This document shows, piece by piece, positions 27,844-34,908 of a stretch of 56,836 nt of DNA. Made by a program: the position numbers and the translations under genes. The notes beneath the pieces are model-generated. The model ran no database searches and had not been told where the DNA came from. It worked only from the letters and a program-made list of their open reading frames with translations. Every line of letters begins with the position of its first letter. Position 1 is the first letter of the stretch. Origin of the DNA: Haladaptatus sp. R4 (GTDB lineage Archaea > Halobacteriota > Halobacteria > Halobacteriales > Haladaptataceae); assembly GCF_001625445.1 (NCBI RefSeq), contig NZ_LWHG01000007.1, positions 1-56,836 on the forward strand, given 5' to 3'.

Positions 27844-28053
27844 ACAGATGAAAGACGGTGTGTCTCCCAGCCGACTGTCAACTGTCGGTACGTCAGCGGG
27901 ATGGACTTAAATGTATAAACACGGTTGTCATACAAGTCGTATATTTGGCACCCCGTTATCTGAAGCCGACTGTCCACCATTCACCGAGGCGACATTCGGG
28001 CAATCTGCTCTTAGGGGTAATACTTTAGCCGCCGTCTCTCATCACAATCATTC

Positions 28054-28572
28054 ATGTCGCAAATAAACTTCAGAGAAACCGCCCGGCTGAAAGTCAGCCG
28101 ATTAGCGGGATATACAATCCAGATCCTTCTGATGGGAATGTTCTTTGGTTGGATCGCAGCAACTCCCATGCCAACTCTCATCAGAATGCTGGAGCAGCAA
28201 GGTTATTCGCCGATGATGGCGGAACTAAGCGCATTTTTGTTCCATCTATCGCTGTACCCCATCTTTGCGATTGCCGCCACAAGTGTGTTCAGTGACCGGA
28301 AGAACGGACAGTCACTGTGGGGCGCGTTCTGGACTCGTCCCCTTCGTTCGCTATTTGGTATTCCAATAACCTTTGCCATGCTCTGTTGCTGTGCCGCATT
28401 TGGGATCGGATTTGGTGGGGCAGCATTTCAAGCTAAGATACTCACCCCCAAGTGGTGGTACACTAGTGTGGCCATGGCTGGCGTCACGCTTTTTGCCGTC
28501 TGGATGACGGACTTCTTCTACGAGATCATCTACGGCGAACAGTCCGAGCAAGAACTTGCCAACGCCATCTAG
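28054..28572 (+). CDS. membrane protein, about four TM segments
   Basis: The 172-residue product has hydrophobic stretches YTIQILLMGMFFGWIAAT, MMAELSAFLFHLSLYPIFAI, IPITFAMLCCCAAFGIGFGG and WYTSVAMAGVTLFAVWMTDF, with charged ends. The family is not recognised and no catalytic motif is seen. A hairpin right after the stop suggests it is a single-gene transcript. The next gene also encodes a membrane protein. Confidence 0.65.
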   Translation: MSQINFRETARLKVSRLAGYTIQILLMGMFFGWIAATPMPTLIRMLEQQGYSPMMAELSAFLFHLSLYPIFAIAATSVFSDRKNGQSLWGAFWTRPLRSLFGIPITFAMLCCCAAFGIGFGGAAFQAKILTPKWWYTSVAMAGVTLFAVWMTDFFYEIIYGEQSEQELANAI

Positions 28573-28595
28573 AGACGGACAGAGCGATCCGTCTC
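28572..28595 (+). terminator. hairpin after membrane protein gene
   Basis: GAGACGGA (28572-28579) and TCCGTCTC (28588-28595) form a perfect 8-bp stem with an 8-nt loop, beginning at the last base of the stop codon of the upstream gene. No long T-run follows, so termination is plausible but not certain. Confidence 0.45.
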
Positions 28596-28694
28596 AGCAG
28601 GTCGTAGATCAGAATTAGGCAAGAAGCAACGCTCCGAGCAGGGACAACAGCACGCCCAGCGGAATGGGTTTGGCGAGTGAAGCACCACGATCAA

Positions 28695-29282
28695 ATGACC
28701 TACGACAAGCCTCTCAACTACGAGTCGTTTGAACCCTCATGGAGTGTTGGCCCAATCTTTCCGCCAGTCATGGGGGTGATGTGGGTGTTGTTTGTGCTTA
28801 TCGACATGGGTGCGTTTTTGGTGTTTACAACTACCCACTCGCTCACAGATTCGCTCCCGATAGCGATATTACCGCTCATAACGGTCTGCACAACCTATTT
28901 ACTCCATGAAGGTGTGCTTGCGCTGGTTGGCCAGTGGTATGGCTGTGAGGTATCGTTTGGGATCGATGTTGAGCGCTGGAGTGCGACGCCGTATGTCGTC
29001 ACAGCTGGCCGGAAAACCCGCACCCAGCAATTCGTAATCTCGCTTGCACCGTTGATCCTCCTCGATGGTATCGCGATGATCGTGATTGCCCTGAGCAGTC
29101 TGCTCTCGGTACCATGGTTGCTTGGTGTGATCGTCTTCGCCACGAATACGTTCGGGTCGATTCAGGGCATTGACTCCGACATTGCGACCGTATATCGACT
29201 CTGGCAGCTCCCACCCACAGTACAGATTAGGGATCAAATGGGTGAACCACGCCAGTATCTTCGATTGCAGACCGATGGGTGA
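28695..29282 (+). CDS. membrane protein resembling DUF3267 putative zincin peptidases
   Basis: The product (195 residues from the ATG at 28695; a GTG at 28677 is the alternative) has four hydrophobic segments: GVMWVLFVLIDMGAFLVF, PIAILPLITVCTTYLLHEGV, FVISLAPLILLDGIAMIVI and SVPWLLGVIVFATNTF. The LLHEGVLALVGQWYG motif at the end of TM2 and the later TNTFGSIQGIDSDI (Asn and Asp in a membrane context) recall DUF3267 membrane proteases, but a full HExxH is absent (HEGVL), so it may be inactive or a different family. No partner gene indicates a substrate. Confidence 0.5.
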   Translation: MTYDKPLNYESFEPSWSVGPIFPPVMGVMWVLFVLIDMGAFLVFTTTHSLTDSLPIAILPLITVCTTYLLHEGVLALVGQWYGCEVSFGIDVERWSATPYVVTAGRKTRTQQFVISLAPLILLDGIAMIVIALSSLLSVPWLLGVIVFATNTFGSIQGIDSDIATVYRLWQLPPTVQIRDQMGEPRQYLRLQTDG

Positions 29283-29393
29283 AATGCAATGTGCTACCCA
29301 TTCGATGCAATAATCGGCATCATCCACTGCCTCATGTTGCACTAAGCGGGTGTGGAGGGACTCGCGATTAATTTCAAATTACTCTACTCGAAA

Positions 29394-29816
29394 TCACGTG
29401 TGGTCACAATTCTGCGCCAGTAATTGAAGGTCAATCTCCCTCTCTGAAGAGACGAACGTCGCATAGCTGTTCTTTGCACAGTCCCGTCCGGTGACTTTCC
29501 ACTGCACTGTTTTCTCTAAGGCAGGAGTCATATCATCAGTGGCAACTCGCAATTGATACGTTGCCTTTGGCACCTTCATACCGAGTTTCTGAACCATCCC
29601 GGGATCCAGTAGAACCGATTCTCCGGCTTGGTCATTGCCAGTATCAGTATCGGTTAGCTGTACCCATGCTTCGATATTTTCGTCAGTGGTATTCAAGATA
29701 TGAATTTGAACCTGAATCTGAGAATTGAGTCCCGATAGTGACTGACACCCAGTTAGAGCGGTTAGCCCTCCAGCGGTGACAGTGAGCAGCCGACGGCGAG
29801 TGACAGAGGAAACCAT
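29394..29816 (-). CDS. Tat-type lipoprotein of unknown function
   Basis: The 140-residue product has a twin-arginine type signal with lipobox, TRRRLLTVTAGGLTALTGCQ, then a small beta-rich domain (QIQVQIHILNTTDENIEAWV, TYQLRVATDDMTPALEKTV) of the immunoglobulin-like kind seen in many haloarchaeal surface lipoproteins. It is expected to be anchored outside the membrane. It stands alone between intergenic stretches and has no visible operon partner. Confidence 0.7.
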   Translation of the reverse strand: MVSSVTRRRLLTVTAGGLTALTGCQSLSGLNSQIQVQIHILNTTDENIEAWVQLTDTDTGNDQAGESVLLDPGMVQKLGMKVPKATYQLRVATDDMTPALEKTVQWKVTGRDCAKNSYATFVSSEREIDLQLLAQNCDHT

Positions 29817-30226
29817 ATACAGATATATGTGTTATTTAGTAAATGTCTTCTGGTGATATTCACTGACAACGTGGTGAACCATATTCCCTTAACAATCAAC
29901 TTACCCATCTCCACTGCCGCTTATACTGCCCACAGGAAGTCAATCACCGAAATCGGCCAAATTCGAGAAGTTGACCTCGCTGCTGTCGCACGTTCTATTT
30001 CGGTTATCAAACCAATCACGTATTTTGAAACGGGCCGAAATCACAGAACGGAGACTACTTTTTTGCCAATTGTTCGGGGCAGCCAAATTCGATTGACGAA
30101 ACCAACGGCAGTTGGTTCGCTAAATATGTACACCGGTCGCCATTCAAGCCAGTGATGGAGGTGGAAACCAGAGGCGGTAGCGGTACGGCCGCTATGTATC
30201 TGTGACTAGTTTTACCCGAAAAAAGT
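29817..30226. other. 410-base gap without a clear gene
   Basis: A plus-strand frame from 29829 to 30155 is open but begins with hydrophobic, then basic, residues unlike its neighbours, and has no recognisable motif or ribosome binding site. I treat it as non-coding or as decayed sequence. AT-rich flanks could hold promoters for the lipoprotein gene on the left. Confidence 0.3.
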
Positions 30227-30451
30227 TTACGCTGTTAACAGTGTGTATATGATTATTATAGCTCCTGATAAAGAGATAAGAAGCCCAAATACCTGGTACA
30301 TTTTGACTCCTCCACCGTTCATTTTCATGCTTTTGTCTACTCCCGGCCAATTTCGAAGTCTAAAAAGAAATTGTGGGTATTTTATCCATGGTAGTCCGAG
30401 AAATATGAGAACAGCTCCAAACAATAGATTTCGAAGTATAATCCATTTCAT
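30227..30451 (-). CDS. small two-TM membrane protein (DUF6199-like)
   Basis: From the ATG at 30449-30451 the 74-residue product has TM helices KWIILRNLLFGAVLIFLGL and YQVFGLLISLSGAIIIIYTL, with the loop PWIKYPQFLFRLRNWPGVDK between. The PW...YP.F..R pattern before the second helix resembles DUF6199 small membrane proteins; this is a weak resemblance. Base composition is much more AT-rich than the plasmid core, suggesting recent transfer. An in-frame start at 30511 would add a polar N-terminus. Confidence 0.5.
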   Translation of the reverse strand: MKWIILRNLLFGAVLIFLGLPWIKYPQFLFRLRNWPGVDKSMKMNGGGVKMYQVFGLLISLSGAIIIIYTLLTA

Positions 30452-30603
30452 TATAGACTCACTTCGATTTTTGCTCTTATGAATATTTTGTGCCTGTTTC
30501 AATTGTATCATTTTTATGAACGCAACACATTATATGGTGTCAAAGTAAACAGGTGTCTGCAATTAGGCGGAAGCTCGAGGAAGGGTTTGAATCTGGTGGA
30601 GAC

Positions 30604-30678
30604 GTCCTACGGATTGCACACAGATCGGTTCGGGGGTCCCGAGGGCTGGTTACTTCCACTTATGGAATTAACCGGCAG
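30604..30678 (-). repeat. dispersed 70-nt repeat, copy 1
   Basis: Read on the minus strand, this stretch matches 48074-48149 and 53371-53441. Shared landmarks are CTGCC, an ATAAG.GGAAGTAACCA-like segment, CGGGACCCCC and a TCTGTGTGCA segment. The GTTAATTCC/GGAAGTAAC portion forms an imperfect hairpin. The repeat has no coding frame in common between copies at the expected codon spacing and is more likely a small mobile or recombination element. Confidence 0.7.
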
Positions 30679-30867
30679 GAAATCAGGTTCAACCTTCTTG
30701 TGTGTCCTCGCCGATGAGGACATTGTCAATCGCATCGAGCAGACTACCGGATGGCACTTCTAGCTTGGTAGCGATTACTGCCATTAATTCCCACGCTCGT
30801 TGACGACGATCTAAACCAAATTGTCTAGTGGGTCATCGCTAGCCAAACCAGAAGTGAATACACCGAA

Positions 30868-30886
30868 GTTAGTATATTATACTAAC
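30868..30886. promoter_or_regulatory. 19-bp palindrome GTTAGTATANNATACTAAC-type, copy 1
   Basis: GTTAGTATATTATACTAAC at this site is identical to the one at 43762-43780 and differs only in the centre from 54526-54544. Flanks are unrelated, so the 19 bp are the conserved unit. It lies downstream of the zinc-protein gene cluster and not at an obvious promoter here. Confidence 0.7.
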
Positions 30887-30957
30887 CACTGTTAGCACTT
30901 GTACCACCGAAAAACGAACGAATGATAGAATGGGGAGGGTAGAAACGTTCGCGGAAG

Positions 30958-31149
30958 TCAGTGAGAGTCAGCGAGGAAGTCCGTTACCCACACATCAGGG
31001 TGCGGTGGGTGCAAATCACCCATCACAAGCACCGCATCAGGAGCAGCGAGACGATGGCCGCACGGACTCACATGGACCCGCAACGGACCCGCCACCGTCA
31101 TCGTCCCAATAACTCGCAGACAGCGCGGACAGCGGTACTTCTGCGTCAT
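30958..31149 (-). CDS. small zinc-ribbon protein
   Basis: The 63-residue product begins MTQKYRCPRCLRVIGTMTVA; the CPRC pair and a later PCGHRL provide a probable Cys/His zinc site. Its ATG overlaps the stop of the SprT-like gene by four bases (31146-31149), so the two are translationally coupled. Its function is unknown; such ribbons on haloarchaeal plasmids often accompany SprT and SWIM proteins. Confidence 0.6.
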   Translation of the reverse strand: MTQKYRCPRCLRVIGTMTVAGPLRVHVSPCGHRLAAPDAVLVMGDLHPPHPDVWVTDFLADSH

Positions 31150-31712
31150 TCGGTGGCCTCCTCGACGCGGAGCGACCCGCCGCAGTCGCCACAGCTGTAA
31201 CTCTCAGGCTGTTTGACGACCTTCGAGCGTCGATAGCGGGCGATCTTCCCGCTGCACTCCTCGCAAATCACCCACCAGTTCGGCGATGTGAAGCGCTCGC
31301 AGTGCTGGGTTGTGTCGAGCGCATCCGTCCACCGCTTGAACGTTCGCCCGTGGTCCGCTTCCCCGAACTCGTGATACTGCCATGCGTGGATCAACTCATG
31401 ACGCACCGTCGAACTGAATTGCTCCCAACCGTGTTGCTCGAACGCGTCCCATGCGAGCGAGATCGTTATCTCGCCGGTCGCAGGGTCGTATTTCGTCGCT
31501 CCTGCCGACCGCTGTCGTCGGTGGGACACCTCCCATTCAATCGCTTCAAAAGGCAGATCAGGAAAATACTCAGTGGCGACGTCTACCGCATGCTGTTGCG
31601 CGCGGTCGAGCAGCCCGCGCTTCGTCGTTGGTGTGTCGTCGCGTTCGGTCGTCTCCGCGCACTCGCTCAGCGTTCGCTGGGCACTATCGGACAGCGTTGT
31701 TTGGCGTGACAT
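31146..31712 (-). CDS. SprT-like zinc metalloprotease
   Basis: SprT-like proteases of this fold cleave DNA-protein crosslinks in eukaryotes; archaeal roles are unproven. From the ATG at 31710-31712 the 188-residue product has the HExxH motif in VRHELIHAWQYHEFGEADHG, with the third zinc ligand probably the downstream His of GEADHG. A C-terminal zinc ribbon has CEEC and CGDCG pairs. It is the middle gene of a three-gene minus-strand cluster of zinc proteins, between a SWIM protein and a small ribbon protein, which suggests a shared DNA-related task. Confidence 0.85.
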   Translation of the reverse strand: MSRQTTLSDSAQRTLSECAETTERDDTPTTKRGLLDRAQQHAVDVATEYFPDLPFEAIEWEVSHRRQRSAGATKYDPATGEITISLAWDAFEQHGWEQFSSTVRHELIHAWQYHEFGEADHGRTFKRWTDALDTTQHCERFTSPNWWVICEECSGKIARYRRSKVVKQPESYSCGDCGGSLRVEEATE

Positions 31713-31734
31713 AAATGAAAAGAGTGAGACGGGA

Positions 31735-32133
31735 TTAGTTCGGCAGTTCTTTGCGACCCGTCCGCACGCACGGCCAACACGGGAAGCCATTCAGGCCGTC
31801 ACAGTCGCACTCTGCCGATTCAGTATCGTCTTCGTCCGTCTCGTCGTCCGATGGGAACGCCGTGAGCGTCCCGTCATCAGTCGCATTCTCGACGGCAGTC
31901 ATGTGCTTGCAGAACGCGCTCCGGTGGACGTGATGCGGGCAGGTACACGCCATTGCTTCGCCCGTCACGTCGTCCAGCGTCACGACGTATTGATGCTCAG
32001 CGGGATTCTCGTGGCTTTCATTGGTCACGTCGACCTGTCCAGGGGCTTCGAGGCGGAAGCCGAACTGTTCCCACTGCGCGCGTTTCTGTGCCTTCTCGTC
32101 AGATTCAAGTTCCGTAGGCGATTTCGTACTCAT
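31735..32133 (-). CDS. SWIM zinc-finger protein
   Basis: The 132-residue product has the SWIM signature CTCPHHVHRSAFCKHMTAVE (CxCx...CxH), a zinc-binding fold used for DNA or protein contacts, followed by a very acidic linker (SDDETDEDDTESAE) and a Cys-rich tail (CDCDGLNGFPCWPC). It begins the zinc-protein cluster and lies 22 bases before the SprT-like gene. The exact function is unknown; partners in DNA repair or recombination are common for SWIM proteins. Confidence 0.8.
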   Translation of the reverse strand: MSTKSPTELESDEKAQKRAQWEQFGFRLEAPGQVDVTNESHENPAEHQYVVTLDDVTGEAMACTCPHHVHRSAFCKHMTAVENATDDGTLTAFPSDDETDEDDTESAECDCDGLNGFPCWPCVRTGRKELPN

Positions 32134-32303
32134 GGGTTTCTAGCCGTAGTTTGTGAGAAGCCCACTCCCGCGCTGTACCAGCAGCGCGGGGAATTCTGAT
32201 TTCCCCCGAGGGGAGCGACCTTCTCACCTATACCTATGGTGGCATGGGGCTTAAAACTTCCCCATTCCGACTCAGGCATAGGCCTTATCATGTTAGGGCA
32301 CCA

Positions 32304-32313
32304 ATACCGGTAT
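32304..32313. promoter_or_regulatory. 10-bp palindrome before HTH gene
   Basis: ATACCGGTAT is a perfect palindrome 26 bases upstream of the HTH gene ATG at 32339, in the divergent region facing the SWIM gene. It is a likely operator for autoregulation. Confidence 0.35.
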
Positions 32314-32338
32314 AGGAATGGTCCCCAAAACACGAGCC

Positions 32339-32596
32339 ATGGCCAACGAGAAGGAACGTAACCCAAACCGCAACGAGGACACCGGTCAGTACTCCGCAGG
32401 GTACACTCCTGATGACGCCCTCGACGCCCTCCGCGAGCTTGGCGGCACAGCGGGAACTGCCGAAGTCGGTGAGCAAATGGGCTGTGCCCGCCGGACAGCG
32501 TACAACAAGCTCAAGGAACTCTATGAGACCAACCGAATCGACTCACGGGAAGTTGGGAGCAGCCGTCTGTGGATGCTTATAGACGATAAAGAATAG
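32339..32596 (+). CDS. small helix-turn-helix regulator
   Basis: From the ATG at 32339 the 85-residue product has a hydrophilic N-terminus (MANEKERNPNRNEDTGQYS) and a winged helix: DDALDALRELGGTAGTAEVG, EQMGCARRTAYNKLKELYET (recognition helix RRTAYNKLKEL), and wing DSREVGSSRLWML. It is divergent to the zinc-protein cluster with a palindrome between, so it is probably the local regulator. An in-frame ATG at 32318 is an alternative start. Confidence 0.75.
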   Translation: MANEKERNPNRNEDTGQYSAGYTPDDALDALRELGGTAGTAEVGEQMGCARRTAYNKLKELYETNRIDSREVGSSRLWMLIDDKE

Positions 32597-32981
32597 CAGT
32601 CGCTCTCGAGAATTAACAGCGAAGAGAATGGGCATGAAGCCCGTCCTCGCGGGGATCGGTATCCGCGACGATGTGCGAGATCTACTCGCGCGTTCGTCAC
32701 GAGCGTAGGACAACAACAAGTCTCCCACTTTTGTGGGAACCACTGCCAAGTCAGAGGCACATCATCCTGCTTTCGGTTCAATTATCGCCAGAAAATCAGT
32801 CGTCAGTGTCGCCCTTATCGACGCTGAAGAGTGCGAAAGGCACCTCTCGCCTTGAATCGTATTCGACATTTTTAGGCCCTCTATCGCCCCATACCACGCC
32901 TATGTGTATCCACATATCTATACACAATGCTTAAGATAAATTTATACACAAAGCGTTAGCTATGTTTAGATGGTGATCCCA
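32597..32981. other. 385-base gap before parA
   Basis: No gene is seen. The left part (32635-32720) has several short hairpins, such as GGGC-ATGAA-GCCC near 32631-32643, and recalls the right end of IS200/IS605-type elements, though no transposase is present. The right part (32900-32950) holds partition-type repeats facing parA. Confidence 0.4.
32900..32926 (-). promoter_or_regulatory. inverted copy of the partition repeat upstream of parA
   Basis: CTATGTGTATCCACATAT (32900-32917) is the reverse complement of the CCACATATGGATACACATAG repeat core found downstream of parA, missing only the two central G bases. TATACACA recurs at 32919-32926 and 32943-32950. It is a probable binding site for the partition partner protein and a parA operator. 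Confidence 0.55.
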
Positions 32982-33851
32982 ATGACGGAAGAAACAGACT
33001 CTCAACCAACACACACCGTTGCAACGTTCGTTGACAAAGGCGGCGTGGGAAAAACCACAACTACCGCCCATCTCGGCGTCGCACTCGCACAGCGAGGATA
33101 TGATGTACTACTCATCGATCTTGCTGGAAAACAAGGCGATTTGAGCAAGCAGTTTGGAATCACGCCAGATCCCGATGCGTGGCCCGACATCTCCACCGTG
33201 TTCCGCGACAAGTGGAAGGAAATCACCGAAAAACTTCCCGACGTAGTTGATGAACTCGTGACCCCAACCGGCGAAGGTCCCGATCTCATCCCAGCAACAG
33301 AAGCACTTGATGGTCTTGATGCCGAACTCAACTCAGTTGACAACGCTCGCGAGCGATATTCCCGATTCGATCAGTTTCTCACCAACTCGATCGACGGCCG
33401 CTATGATTTCGTACTGATCGACCTACCGGGAGTGACGAATAATGTCACACTCAATGGGTTATGGGCTGCCGAGAATGTGATGGTTCCTGTCCGTCCAGGT
33501 CCCTTCGAAGCTGAACAAGCCGCCGCACTCCAAGATGATGTTGCGGAGATTAACGACCAATTCGACCTCGCTATTGAACTCACGCTCGTCATTCCAAACG
33601 AGGTTGATCTCCGAACGAAGCTTGGCAAACACTATGTCGAGGCATTTGCCGACGAGTACCCAAATGCAATCGGCGAGCATATTCCATCAAGTCAGGACAT
33701 TCAGAATCAACAGAAACGTGGTGAGACAGTCTTTGCACTCGAAGAACCATCTAAGACAGCCCATCGTGCGTTAGAGGCGTATGAAGCGAATGCAGAACTC
33801 CTCGAGACACGTGTCGGTAAGTCCACTGCCAACACTCCATCAGTGCAGTAA
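32982..33851 (+). CDS. parA: ParA-family partition ATPase
   Basis: ParA-type ATPases move plasmid copies apart on the nucleoid. From the ATG at 32982 the 289-residue product has the deviant Walker A KGGVGKTTTTAHL at the N-terminus, the A' motif VLLIDLAGKQGDLSK (LIDLAG in place of the usual LIDLDPQ), and DFVLIDLPGVTNNVT as Walker B, all typical of Soj/ParA. There is no N-terminal DNA-binding domain, so it is a type Ib-like protein needing a small partner, the likely one being the gene at 33979. Repeats on both sides of the gene fit a centromere. Confidence 0.9.
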   Translation: MTEETDSQPTHTVATFVDKGGVGKTTTTAHLGVALAQRGYDVLLIDLAGKQGDLSKQFGITPDPDAWPDISTVFRDKWKEITEKLPDVVDELVTPTGEGPDLIPATEALDGLDAELNSVDNARERYSRFDQFLTNSIDGRYDFVLIDLPGVTNNVTLNGLWAAENVMVPVRPGPFEAEQAAALQDDVAEINDQFDLAIELTLVIPNEVDLRTKLGKHYVEAFADEYPNAIGEHIPSSQDIQNQQKRGETVFALEEPSKTAHRALEAYEANAELLETRVGKSTANTPSVQ

Positions 33852-33876
33852 AAATGACGCTCCATGATCATCAGCG

Positions 33877-33972
33877 CCACATAGAAACCCACAGTTGAAT
33901 CCACATATGGATACACATAGGAAAGCACTTAGAGATACACATGGGAAACCACATGAGAATACACATAGGAGA
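33877..33972 (+). repeat. 24-bp tandem repeats between parA and its partner (centromere candidate)
   Basis: Three units lie head to tail at exactly 24-bp spacing (33901-33924, 33925-33948, 33949-33972), with core ATACACAT[A/G]GGA[A/G]A and a CCACAT head in two of the three. A fourth, degenerate unit precedes them (33877-33900). An inverted copy lies upstream of parA (32900-32926). The layout fits a plasmid centromere and operator for a small DNA-binding partner. Confidence 0.7.
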
Positions 33973-33978
33973 TCATAA

Positions 33979-34383
33979 ATGGTAGACGAAAGCGATCTTG
34001 ATAGCGATCTCAAGGCTCTGAAAGAAGAAACACAGGGAGGGAATCGAATCCAAGACGTAGCGAAAGAAGACGCGTATCGGGAGTTTCAGGAGGCGGTCGT
34101 GGAGAGCTTGCACAACCGATCGGCGAGCGGAACGAATCAAACCGTCTCAATATGGGACAAGGAACTTGCCGCACTCACTGACGTACTGAAAGCGAATCCT
34201 GAGTTGTTGGACCGAGTTGGAACAGAGCTCGAAAATGAGCTTGGACGACCCACATCCGAAGATGAACAGATGACACGGGGAGAGCTGTTAGGAATGTTTG
34301 TTCGAGTTGGGATGCAAGAGGCTGACCCAGAGTTATTTGAGATGTGGCGAGATGCTGTTGCTGACTGGGTTCGAGCACCCTAA
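33979..34383 (+). CDS. probable partition partner protein
   Basis: The 134-residue acidic product (MVDESDLDSDLKALKEETQG) lies directly after the 24-bp repeats and is cotranscribed with parA. No ParB or ribbon-helix-helix motif is obvious; the middle (VSIWDKELAALTDVLKANPE) and the end (MTRGELLGMFVRVGMQEADP) are helical. By position it is the ParB-equivalent that binds the repeats and stimulates ParA. This is inference from arrangement; the family is not recognised. Confidence 0.6.
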   Translation: MVDESDLDSDLKALKEETQGGNRIQDVAKEDAYREFQEAVVESLHNRSASGTNQTVSIWDKELAALTDVLKANPELLDRVGTELENELGRPTSEDEQMTRGELLGMFVRVGMQEADPELFEMWRDAVADWVRAP

Positions 34384-34403
34384 GCAGGAAAAACGTTCAA
34401 AGA

Positions 34404-34780
34404 TTAGGATTCGTCAGCACTATTTTCGGCTTTCTCCGGGTCGAGCGCTTCGAGTTCGTCCCGCGAGAGATTACCAGCGAGAAATTCTCGTCCAAGGTCA
34501 GATAGTTCGAAGGTTCCGCTGTCGTGTTGTACCAGTAATCCGGCATCTCGAAGCGTTCGAGCCGTCTCCCAGTATACGTTCGGTTGTAGTCAATGTTACA
34601 AGCGAGGACTTTAGCCGTCACTTGGATGTCATGGTCCGATAGAAAATCAAAGAGTGGGTAGTCTATTTTTGCAAACCACGAAACTCGCTTGACCATCTGT
34701 TTGAGACAGTCGGTTCCGACACAAAAGTCGGTAACATCCATATCCATCCTATCGTCGTTCAGTGAGAAGGGTATCACCAT
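34404..34780 (-). pseudogene. winged-helix gene with a one-base frameshift
   Basis: The N-terminal frame (CLKQMVKRVSWFAKIDYPLF, then DFLSDHDIQVTAKVLACNID) and the C-terminal frame (YWETARTLRDAGLLVQHDSG, then TFELSDLGREFLAGNLSRDE and LEALDPEKAENSADES) join near 34573-34577 only if one base is added. Both parts have good haloarchaeal residue use, and together they form a classic winged helix: helix, recognition helix TARTLRDAGL, wing TFELSDLGREF. The single-frame reading loses this in a basic, unnatural tail. Either the gene is freshly broken or the assembly has a one-base error. A 7-bp inverted repeat at its promoter suggests autoregulation. Confidence 0.7.
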
Positions 34781-34800
34781 ACGGTGATTAGATTTAAGTC

Positions 34801-34821
34801 GTACAATTAAATATATTGTAC
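34801..34821. promoter_or_regulatory. palindromic operator with TATA-like centre
   Basis: GTACAAT (34801-34807) and ATTGTAC (34815-34821) are perfect arms around the AT-rich TAAATAT centre. The site stands between a minus-strand winged-helix gene and the plus-strand zinc-finger operon and covers a likely TATA box. Confidence 0.55.
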
Positions 34822-34828
34822 CAACGGC

Positions 34829-34894
34829 TTAGCGCGGGCGCTCTGCGTCCAAAAGTACGAGCGGACGTGTGTCTACAGCACACGCCCGCGTTAA
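34829..34894 (+). ncRNA. three-way-junction structure in the 5-prime region of the zinc-finger operon
   Basis: A 12-bp outer stem (34829-34840 with 34883-34894, one G-T pair) encloses CGTCC-12 nt-GGACG (34846-34867) and TGTG-7 nt-CACA (34868-34882) with almost no unpaired junction bases. It lies 14 bases upstream of the ATG at 34909. It could act as RNA (leader structure) or as DNA (cruciform or single-strand transfer/replication signal). Confidence 0.5.
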
Positions 34895-34908
34895 GTCCTG
34901 AACCGCAT

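Larger units (their letters stand above)
26303..27974. repeat. 13 copies of GAC[A/T]GTC with a switch of the central base
   Basis: Seven copies read GACAGTC (starts 26303, 26372, 26465, 26511, 26562, 26610, 26676) and six read GACTGTC (starts 26916, 27364, 27433, 27823, 27873, 27968). Many are extended to GGGAC-A-GTCCC-like forms, a palindrome with an unpaired centre. All A-centred copies lie left of about 26700 and all T-centred ones to the right. Three spacings on the left are 46-51 bases. Random expectation for a given 7-mer on both strands in 2 kb is below one. Confidence 0.7.
30452..30957. other. 506-base gap holding a dispersed repeat and a palindrome
   Basis: No intact gene is seen. 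The gap holds copy 1 of the 70-nt dispersed repeat (30604-30678) and copy 1 of the 19-bp palindrome (30868-30886), both listed separately. A plus-strand frame of 94 codons (30479-30763) crosses the dispersed repeat and is therefore probably not a gene. Confidence 0.45.

Noticed and set aside
26303-27974. GAC[A/T]GTC field as the plasmid replication origin
   Set aside because: A full Orc1-type origin with four ORBs is present at 43811-44120 next to orc1; a second origin is possible but not needed, so the field is reported as of unknown role.
29829-30155. 108-codon plus-strand frame
   Set aside because: No ribosome binding site, no motif, composition unlike neighbours.
30479-30763. 94-codon plus-strand frame
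   Set aside because: It crosses the dispersed 70-nt repeat; similar peptide strings appear in other frames at the other copies, showing a DNA-level repeat rather than a gene.
32620-32720. Possible right end of an IS200/IS605-type element
   Set aside because: Short hairpins recall such ends, but there is no TnpA or TnpB sequence nearby and no clear left end.
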